The position numbers were made by a program, and so were the translations under genes. Source: Opitutia bacterium (GTDB lineage Bacteria; Verrucomicrobiota; Verrucomicrobiia; Opitutales; UBA953). Taken from it: a stretch of DNA of 6,002 nt. The stretch is from positions 1 through 6,002 of the forward strand of contig CANHHS010000091.1 of the NCBI GenBank assembly GCA_947460445.1, written 5' to 3'. Below the pieces are notes generated by a model. The model was not told where the DNA came from. It saw nothing but the letters and a program-made list of their open reading frames with translations, and did not search any database. Shown in pieces: positions 1 to 5,133 of the stretch (position 1 is the stretch's first letter; each line of letters opens with the position of its first letter).

Positions 1-435
1 GCTTGGACGTCGATTGAAGGCGCCAAAATTACCAGCGGTCTTTCGCCAGCCGGTAAAGCCGTTAGGATTCGCGAAATGAATCAAGCTGGTCGAAAGGTGC
101 TCTTTGTCGGCGATGGACTGAATGACCTTGAAGGGATGTCGGATGCGCACGCGACATTAGCCATGGCGAGTGGTGCGGATTTAACACAACAGAGCTGCGA
201 CGCGGTCGTGGTCGTCGACCGTCTATCCACCATTCCCGAGTCGATTCAGCTTTGCCGAAAAGTCCGTCGTGACCTCCAAGTTAACCTTTGGATTTCGACA
301 GGGTATAATTTTGTGGGAATTGGCTTGGCCGCCGCGGGCTTGCTTGCCCCCTGGGTGGCGGCCGTGGTTATGCTGACTTCTTCGCTTTTAGTGGCTGCCC
401 GGGCCGTCCGCTCGGCTAGTCCTGACGCGGTTTAG
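1..435 (+). CDS. Heavy-metal (P1B-type) P-type ATPase, C-terminal fragment
   Basis: This is the C-terminal 144 residues of a membrane cation pump that uses ATP to move a transition metal, probably copper, across the inner membrane. The reading frame is open from base 1, so the start lies outside the window. Visible parts are the end of the HAD-type phosphorylation domain, with the hinge motif GDGLND at fragment residues 37-42 and a conserved lysine in SPAGK (residues 15-19), followed by two membrane helices at about 92-115 and 117-136. The penultimate helix carries Tyr-Asn (102-103) and the last helix carries Met124 and Ser127-Ser128. These positions match the metal-site residues of Cu+-ATPases such as CopA and CcoI/FixI. 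The 'LLAPWVAA' stretch resembles the CcoI/FixI branch, which supplies copper to cbb3 oxidase, but the fragment cannot separate that from a CopA exporter. The usual 'AP' after GDGxND is replaced by 'LE'. The family is certain; the exact metal is inferred. Confidence 0.9.
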   Translation, partial: AWTSIEGAKITSGLSPAGKAVRIREMNQAGRKVLFVGDGLNDLEGMSDAHATLAMASGADLTQQSCDAVVVVDRLSTIPESIQLCRKVRRDLQVNLWISTGYNFVGIGLAAAGLLAPWVAAVVMLTSSLLVAARAVRSASPDAV

Positions 436-497
436 GCGTCCCATCCTTGTCAGAGGGCATCGAGTCCGTTAAGTCTATAGCCCTTAAGCCCCTCCCG

Positions 498-1097
498 ATG
501 AATCGCCTGTCCGCTTGTTTGTTATTCACTTCCGCACTCTTTGCGCAGCAATCGCCTTCGGCTTCGCAGGTCGCCGGCCTCGAACAAGACGTTGCCCAAG
601 TTCGCATGGATGTTGCCCGTCTCTCAGAGCAAATCACTGATTTGCAAAATGCCGTCCGTGCCTTGCGTTCGAACCCTGCACCTGCGGCTGGAAATTCAAC
701 TGCAGATCGCCAAGCCATTCTCGCCGAAGTCGATAAGAAGACGAACGCATTGCGCACGGAACTCGATGCTGCTTTTGCGACATTTACTAAGCAGGTGAAT
801 GCAGCGCTTGCGAATCGAACCAACGCAACAGCGGTTGTGCCTGTTGCGCCAACTGCTGGCCAGCCTGTGACGCCGGTAGCTGAACCAGCCGCACAACCTG
901 CAGCAACTCGACCAGCGGACAACCTTCCGGCCGACATGCCACGTACGGGCATTCGTTATAAGGTGAAGGCAGGCGAGTCTTTAAGTGGTATTGCCCGTCG
1001 TAACGGATCGAAGGTTGATTGGATTTTGAAAGCGAACCAGATGGACAATCCTAACCAAGTTAAGGCAGACTCGGAAATCTTCATCCCTCAGCCCTAA
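498..1097 (+). CDS. Secreted coiled-coil protein with C-terminal LysM domain
   Basis: This 199-residue protein is predicted to be exported and to bind peptidoglycan. A short signal peptide (MNRLSACLLFTSALFA, residues 1-16) precedes a probable cleavage before Gln17. Residues about 22-57 and 70-105 are rich in heptad-spaced Leu/Val/Ala with charged residues, which suggests two coiled-coil segments. An Ala/Pro/Val/Thr-rich linker follows (about 110-148), then one LysM domain at about 153-197 (starting YKVKAGESLSGIARRNG and ending SEIFIPQP). LysM domains bind N-acetylglucosamine-containing glycans, so the protein probably sits in the periplasm against the cell wall. I chose ATG 498 because it starts directly at the signal peptide. 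The in-frame TTG at 447 would add 17 residues that spoil the signal, and no clear Shine-Dalgarno supports either start. The gene lies 62 bases after the ATPase and 20 bases before parB, so co-transcription is likely. The fold is clear; the biological role is unknown. Confidence 0.85.
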   Translation: MNRLSACLLFTSALFAQQSPSASQVAGLEQDVAQVRMDVARLSEQITDLQNAVRALRSNPAPAAGNSTADRQAILAEVDKKTNALRTELDAAFATFTKQVNAALANRTNATAVVPVAPTAGQPVTPVAEPAAQPAATRPADNLPADMPRTGIRYKVKAGESLSGIARRNGSKVDWILKANQMDNPNQVKADSEIFIPQP

Positions 1098-1117
1098 TCC
1101 CCTTAGGCTGATTTCAT

Positions 1118-2032
1118 ATGAGCACCCCTAAAAAATCGAATCTTGGACGCGGCCTTGGCAATTTAATTGCTGGTGGCGCTGGCAACAAACCTGCACCGAC
1201 TCCTGCACCAATTCCAGGAGTAACGACTTCAACGCCTTCACCTTCTGCGCCTGTTGGTATTCTTGAAGTAGCTGTCGGTCAGATTGTACCCAATCCACGT
1301 CAGCCACGTCGCGAATTTGATGACCATTCGGTCAAGGAACTTGCGGAATCCATTCGTGCGGAAGGTCTCATTCAGCCGGTCGTTGTTCGCAAAGTTGCGG
1401 GCGGTTATGAATTGATTGCCGGTGAACGTCGTCTCCGTGCATTTAAGTTATTAGGTATTAAGCTTATCCCTGCACGCGTCTTGGAAGTGAATGATGCTGC
1501 GAGTGCGGTGCTTGCGTTGGTTGAAAACTTACAACGTGCAGATCTGAATCCAGTCGATGAAGCCCTCGGGATTGCATCGCTGATGCGCGATTTTAAATTA
1601 ACCCAAGAAGCGGTTTCAGAGCGTCTCGGTAAGCCACGCGCAACCATTGCCAATTCAGTCCGACTGCTGCAATTGGACCGCGAGGTTTTAGGCTATTTAA
1701 CCAAGGGAAAATTAAGTGCAGGTCATGCGAAGGCTTTGCTCGGACTTGAGCAGGCTTCGCATCAAATCCAGGCAGCACGTCGGATTGTCGAAGACGATCT
1801 TTCGGTGCGTGCGACTGAAAAGCTGATTCACCAACTCCAAGCGGCCCGTCCGCATGACCGCCGTCGCAAGGTCGCTGATGTGTTGGCCGATATTCAAAAG
1901 CGTCTGACATCACACTTAGCTGCACCTGTCACCGTGGTACGTCGTGGTCCCAATGGACAGATTACGATTCGTTACGTCGGCGATGAAGACCTCCGCCGTA
2001 TTCTCGAGAAGCTGGGACTTAAGGGAGACTAA
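1118..2032 (+). CDS. parB: ParB chromosome-partitioning protein (CTPase/DNA clamp)
   Basis: This is a 304-residue ParB/Spo0J-family protein that loads at parS sites, spreads as a CTP-dependent sliding clamp, and works with ParA and SMC in chromosome segregation. The N-terminal LGRGLGNLI (residues 9-17) is the usual ParA-stimulating peptide. A Pro/Thr/Ser-rich linker follows to about residue 46. The ParB N domain starts near 48 and contains NPRQPR (59-64), the CTP-binding GERRLRA (102-108) and ENLQRADLNPVDEA (136-149). The helix-turn-helix is at about 161-186 (LTQEAVSERLGKPRATIANS). Residues about 250-304 form the C-terminal dimerisation domain. Length and motif order are typical of chromosomal ParB. 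An in-frame TGA at 1109-1111 means the start cannot lie much further upstream, so ATG 1118 is secure. No parA is adjacent; the upstream neighbour is the LysM gene, and no parS-like GTTTCACGTGAAAC palindrome was seen. The final Asp codon and the stop lie inside the heptamer repeat at 2027-2054. Confidence 0.97.
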   Translation: MSTPKKSNLGRGLGNLIAGGAGNKPAPTPAPIPGVTTSTPSPSAPVGILEVAVGQIVPNPRQPRREFDDHSVKELAESIRAEGLIQPVVVRKVAGGYELIAGERRLRAFKLLGIKLIPARVLEVNDAASAVLALVENLQRADLNPVDEALGIASLMRDFKLTQEAVSERLGKPRATIANSVRLLQLDREVLGYLTKGKLSAGHAKALLGLEQASHQIQAARRIVEDDLSVRATEKLIHQLQAARPHDRRRKVADVLADIQKRLTSHLAAPVTVVRRGPNGQITIRYVGDEDLRRILEKLGLKGD

Positions 2033-2125
2033 AGACTAAGGACTAAGGACTAAAGTCTGACTTCAAGACTCTTACCTTGCCCTTTCCTGGCCTGCAATGG
2101 CCTTTAGCCTTTAGTCATTAGTCTC
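2025..2125. repeat. Imperfect inverted repeat spanning the parB-yjdM junction (MITE-like or terminator-like)
   Basis: The left end (GAGACTAAAGACTAA, 2025-2039) and the reverse complement of the right end (2111-2125, GAGACTAATGACTAA) match at 14 of 15 bases. Alternatively, 2041-2057 pairs with 2107-2123 at 15 of 17 positions, because the left arm is a tandem repeat and can pair in several registers. The right arm holds about three degenerate heptamers on the opposite strand (CCTTTAG, CCTTTAG, TCATTAG). About 40-50 bases of unremarkable sequence separate the arms. The structure sits between convergent genes, where a bidirectional transcription terminator would be expected, but there is no T-run typical of an intrinsic terminator. 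The symmetric ends also suggest a small non-autonomous mobile repeat of about 101 bases; no clear target-site duplication was seen. The pairing is seen in the sequence; both roles are inferred. Confidence 0.6.
2027..2054 (+). repeat. Tandem heptamer repeat (GACTAAR x4) over the parB stop codon
   Basis: Four exact back-to-back copies of a 7-base unit are seen: GACTAAA (2027-2033), GACTAAG (2034-2040), GACTAAG (2041-2047) and GACTAAA (2048-2054). The first copy overlaps parB so that its GAC encodes the last residue, Asp304, and its TAA is the stop codon. The next bases, GTCTGACTTCAAGACT, hold further GACT/AGTC words and can form a small hairpin (AGTCT 2054-2058 with AGACT 2066-2070). The repeat is directly visible; its function is unknown. 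Short tandem heptamers can arise by replication slippage. Confidence 0.85.
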
Positions 2126-2134
2126 GTTAGGTAT

Positions 2135-2149
2135 GGCGCCGCCAGCGCC
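2135..2149 (-). terminator. Possible GC-rich hairpin just after yjdM
   Basis: GGCGC (2135-2139) can pair with GCGCC (2145-2149) around a five-base loop, starting three bases beyond the yjdM stop codon on the minus strand. No U-tract follows in either direction, so intrinsic termination is doubtful. The hairpin could instead stabilise the 3' end of the yjdM mRNA. Confidence 0.25.
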
Positions 2150-2152
2150 GCC

Positions 2153-2494
2153 TTATGCCTTCTTTACGAAGCAGGACTTGAGGCCCATTTTCGTGCCGTC
2201 GATTTTGCAGTCGATGTCGTGGTCGCCATCGACCAAGCGGATGTCTTTGGCTTTGGTGCCTTGTTTAAGTACCTGCGATGAGCCGCGTAGTTTGAGGTCC
2301 TTGATGAGTACGACGGTGTCTCCATCGGTTAGGATATTGCCCACGGCATCACGCACGACCTTCGGGCCATCTGTTATCTCACTCGCGGCTTCGCGCGGCC
2401 ATTCATGTCCGCAGGTCATGCACTCCCATTTGTCAGCATGTGCGGCGATGTCAGCCATTGTGCATTCGGGACACGCAGAAGGGTCGATAGGCAT
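2153..2494 (-). CDS. yjdM: YjdM/PhnA-family zinc-ribbon protein
   Basis: This is a 113-residue cytoplasmic protein of the PhnA/YjdM family, close to the roughly 111 residues of the E. coli member. The N-terminal zinc ribbon has two cysteine pairs, CPEC (Cys8, Cys11) and CMTCGHEW (Cys25, Cys28). The PhnA domain follows from about residue 45 to the end, with the very conserved stretches VVRDAVGNILTDGDTVVLIK, GSSQVLKQGTKAKDIRLVDG and DCKIDGTKMGLKSCFVKKA. The E. coli gene was once linked to alkylphosphonate use because it lies near phn genes, but the biochemical function of the family is not established. No phosphonate genes are visible nearby. ATG 2494 is preceded directly by an in-frame GTG at 2497, which is an equally possible start; neither has a well-placed Shine-Dalgarno. 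The gene converges on parB and diverges from the propeller/cytochrome gene. The family assignment is very secure; the role is unknown. Confidence 0.95.
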   Translation of the reverse strand: MPIDPSACPECTMADIAAHADKWECMTCGHEWPREAASEITDGPKVVRDAVGNILTDGDTVVLIKDLKLRGSSQVLKQGTKAKDIRLVDGDHDIDCKIDGTKMGLKSCFVKKA

Positions 2495-2563
2495 CACTCA
2501 ATCAGTGGGCCCTTTCAGTTTGCGGCAAGCGGAACCTTCGTGGATGATTTTGGTCTAAAACCG
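2495..2563. promoter_or_regulatory. Divergent intergenic region, presumed promoters for both flanking genes
   Basis: About 69 bases separate the divergent starts of yjdM and the propeller/cytochrome gene, so both promoters must lie here or inside the neighbouring coding sequence. I see no convincing -35/-10 pair and no strong operator palindrome. This call rests on gene orientation alone. Confidence 0.35.
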
Positions 2564-5083
2564 ATGCCCCGTCTTAGCTTACTGCTCGCATTGGTATGCG
2601 TACGCGTGTTCGCCCAAGAGCCTTTTAGTGTACCCCAAGGCTTTGTCGCGGAGACAGTCTACACGGTTCCTAAGGCTACGCAGGGGTCATGGGTTAGTCT
2701 CGCGGTCGCTCCCAATGGCGATCTCGTCGCTGGCGATCAAGGCGGTGGGCTTTGGCGCATAGCGTTGTCTGATCCAAGCAAGCCAGTCGTTACGCCTATC
2801 GCCACACAGTTTAAGGGAGCTCACGGTCTGCTCTTTGTCCAAAACTCACTTTACGCAATTGTCGCCGAAGGTGGTAACACCGGTATTTGGCGTCTACGCG
2901 ACCCCAAGGCCGACGGCTCTTTCTCGGATCAAGTCTTATTGCGACGCATCCAAGGCTCGGGTGAACATGGCCCGCACCAGCTTGTACTCGATCGAGACGG
3001 CACCATCCTCGTCATCGCAGGCAATCATACGAAGTTACCACCCGACGATTTGCCTGGCCCCAAGCCACATTGGGCTGAAGACACTTTGGTCGATCGTTTC
3101 GAGGATCCCAACGGACACGCAGTCGGCATCCGCGCGGTCGGTGGTTGGATTGCCCGCATGAATCAAGACGGCACAGGTTGGCAGCGTGTGACGGTCGGTA
3201 TGCGTAATGCGTACGACCTCGCGGTGGCTCCCGACGGCGACATCTTTACGTATGATAGCGATATGGAGTGGGACATGGGCGCCCCTTGGTACCGTCCGAC
3301 ACGCATCTACCTCGCCACGCCCGGCGGAGAGCTTGGTTGGCGCTCTGGCTCCGCCTGCATTCCTGAGCCAACCATCGACACACAACCGCCGATTCTTGAA
3401 ATCGGTCCAGGTAGTCCAACGGGAGTTACCTTTGGCACGGGTGCCAAGTTCCCCGCTCGTTACCAACGTGCCTTCTTCGCCTGCGATTGGACTTATGGAA
3501 CGCTTTATGCGATTCATCTGACGCCTAATGGGGCTGCTTGGTCGGCGAAGAAAGAAGTTTTCGCGACGGGCAAACCGTTCCCGCTCACAGACGTTGTCGT
3601 GCGGCCTCAGGACGGCGCGCTTTACCTGACGGTGGGTGGTCGTGGTTCGCAGAGTTTGCTTTACCGTATTCGCTACACTGGCGCCGAACCAACTGTGCCC
3701 GTCGGCTGGTACGAGGCTACACCCGAGCAGAAACTACGCCGTGAGCTCGAGCAACTTCGTCTTTCGACCGTGTCAGCTATCGCACTCGACAAAGCTTGGC
3801 CGCTGATGGGGCATAAGGACCTCTGGATTCGCTACGCTGCCCGTATCGTCGTCGAGGCTCAGCCCGTCGAGCTTTGGCAGAAGCACGTGGTATGCACTCC
3901 GCGCGAAATCACCGATTGGCTTAAACTTAATGCTGCCTTGGCCCTTGCGCGCTGTGGCAACCCAAAGTCCGAGGATCAGTTCCAAAGAATCATGGAGATT
4001 GCCATGAAAAATGAATACAAAGACCTCGTTCGCGTGATGCACGTCGCATTGGCTCGTTACGATGTACCCGATGTCGCTGTCGGATCGCAGCGTGACTTCA
4101 AAGCTGAATTACGCAGAATCACACCGCGGAGTACTTTTTCCGGGCGAACGGATGCGCTGGGCCGTCAATTGGCGGAACTCGCTGTTGCAGTTGAAGCCCC
4201 CGAAGCTCCGGCAGAAATCATTCAACTGATGCGTGAGGCGAAGGCGCAACCAGGTCTCTCTGTCGATAGCGATCTACTCACGCGTAATGGTAATTATGCC
4301 AAGGATGTTAACGCGGCATTAGCAGTGACTCAGACTAACGTTCGTATCGGATATGCCGTCTATCTCGCACGGGCTAAAGTTGGTTGGACGCCAGAGTTGC
4401 GCCAAGAATTCTTTGGGATGCTCGATGAGATGGCCGAGGCTAAAGGCGGACACAGCTTACGCGGTTTCGTCGTCAATATTCGCAAGGCTGCGCTCGAGAA
4501 TGTGCCTCAGGCTGAGCGCGCAGTCTACGCCGAGATTAAGGCACCGAAAGTCACCGAGGTGCTTCCCGTCGCTAAGGGGCCTGGGCGTAGCTGGACCGAC
4601 GAAGGAATCCTCGCTGCATGGAAAAAGTCCAACGGCCATAACTTCGAGAGCGGACAACGTATGTTCCAAGCGGCTGCCTGTTCAATGTGTCACCGCGTCG
4701 GCGATCTTGGTGGTGCGCAGGCGCCTGATCTCACCGGCGTCGGTTCGCGCATGACGCCCACCGACCTTATTCAAAGCATCGTTAATCCTAGTGCGGTGGT
4801 GTCAGATCAGTATGCCCAGTCTGTTATTGTGCGTACGGATGGCACTAAATTCATCGGAAGAATCATTTCAGATGACGCCGATAAAGTGCAGTTCGCCATC
4901 AATCCCTTTTATCCATCTCAACAAATCACAGTGAATCACTCCGACATTCAATCGATGGAGCGTTCGGCAATTAGTCCGATGCCCGTCGGCTTAGTGAATA
5001 CGCTTAATGAAAAAGAGCTCACAGATTTAATGGCCTATTTGTTGGCAGCTGGAAATAAAGCTGACCGTCTTTACCAAAAATAA
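2564..5083 (+). CDS. Exported beta-propeller/cytochrome c protein, PVC 'Pirellula/Verrucomicrobium' heme-binding type
   Basis: This 839-residue periplasmic protein joins a sugar-dehydrogenase-like beta-propeller to a cytochrome c domain. A signal peptide (MPRLSLLLALVCVRVFA, residues 1-17) is followed by a propeller at about 20-372. The hallmark GPHQLVLDRDG (136-146) and DMEWDMGAPWYRPTRI (233-248), then GGELGWRSG (254-262), are typical of PVC-group 'membrane-bound dehydrogenase' proteins. Residues about 385-660 are mostly helical, with a HEAT-like look. The heme c site is CSMCH (706-710), followed by PDLTGVGSR (721-729). A probable beta-rich insert lies at about 752-797. SPMPVGL (804-810) before the final helix LTDLMAYLL offers Met805 as the likely distal heme ligand. 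The likely job is oxidising a sugar or alcohol, or passing its electrons on, in carbohydrate breakdown; the substrate is unknown. I chose ATG 2564 because it begins at the signal peptide; the frame stays open to ATG 2405, but that extension overlaps yjdM antisense and would bury the signal. Confidence 0.92.
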   Translation: MPRLSLLLALVCVRVFAQEPFSVPQGFVAETVYTVPKATQGSWVSLAVAPNGDLVAGDQGGGLWRIALSDPSKPVVTPIATQFKGAHGLLFVQNSLYAIVAEGGNTGIWRLRDPKADGSFSDQVLLRRIQGSGEHGPHQLVLDRDGTILVIAGNHTKLPPDDLPGPKPHWAEDTLVDRFEDPNGHAVGIRAVGGWIARMNQDGTGWQRVTVGMRNAYDLAVAPDGDIFTYDSDMEWDMGAPWYRPTRIYLATPGGELGWRSGSACIPEPTIDTQPPILEIGPGSPTGVTFGTGAKFPARYQRAFFACDWTYGTLYAIHLTPNGAAWSAKKEVFATGKPFPLTDVVVRPQDGALYLTVGGRGSQSLLYRIRYTGAEPTVPVGWYEATPEQKLRRELEQLRLSTVSAIALDKAWPLMGHKDLWIRYAARIVVEAQPVELWQKHVVCTPREITDWLKLNAALALARCGNPKSEDQFQRIMEIAMKNEYKDLVRVMHVALARYDVPDVAVGSQRDFKAELRRITPRSTFSGRTDALGRQLAELAVAVEAPEAPAEIIQLMREAKAQPGLSVDSDLLTRNGNYAKDVNAALAVTQTNVRIGYAVYLARAKVGWTPELRQEFFGMLDEMAEAKGGHSLRGFVVNIRKAALENVPQAERAVYAEIKAPKVTEVLPVAKGPGRSWTDEGILAAWKKSNGHNFESGQRMFQAAACSMCHRVGDLGGAQAPDLTGVGSRMTPTDLIQSIVNPSAVVSDQYAQSVIVRTDGTKFIGRIISDDADKVQFAINPFYPSQQITVNHSDIQSMERSAISPMPVGLVNTLNEKELTDLMAYLLAAGNKADRLYQK

Positions 5084-5109
5084 GGGCGGATTGCTGGCTC
5101 GCAAAATGC

Positions 5110-5127
5110 CCGAAGGTTGTCCTACGG
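5110..5127 (+). other. Small hairpin directly upstream of fabD
   Basis: CCGAAGG (5110-5116) and CCTACGG (5121-5127) pair at six of seven positions around a TTGT loop, in the 50-base gap between the propeller/cytochrome gene and fabD. The left arm holds AAGG, the only Shine-Dalgarno-like word at any distance, although it is too far upstream (17 bases) to be ideal. No T-run follows, so it is not a standard terminator. A role in fabD translation or mRNA processing is possible but speculative. Confidence 0.25.
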
Positions 5128-5133
5128 TAAGGC

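Noticed and set aside
447..481. Possible promoter for the LysM gene (TTGTCA at 447-452 with TATAGC at 476-481)
   Set aside because: The spacer is 23 bases, well outside 16-18, and no better -10 box lies at the right distance.
447..497. TTG start at 447 for the LysM protein
   Set aside because: It would place 17 unrelated residues before an obvious signal peptide; ATG 498 fits an exported protein better.
416..952. 178-residue minus-strand reading frame opposite the LysM gene
   Set aside because: It is low-complexity Ala/Ser/Arg-rich sequence antisense to a gene with recognised domains, with no recognisable family.
2027..2123. CRISPR-like repeat array
   Set aside because: The repeat unit is only seven bases, in tandem without spacers, and no cas gene is present.
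2133..2558. 141-residue plus-strand reading frame over yjdM
   Set aside because: The opposite strand encodes a near-textbook YjdM protein with zinc-binding cysteines; this frame resembles no family.
2405..2563. Upstream in-frame extension (53 residues) of the propeller/cytochrome gene starting at ATG 2405
   Set aside because: It overlaps yjdM on the opposite strand, has no export signal at its start and would bury the clear signal peptide beginning at ATG 2564.
3035..3517. 160-residue minus-strand reading frame inside the propeller gene
   Set aside because: It is antisense to a well-conserved propeller region and has no recognisable motif, so it is a shadow frame.
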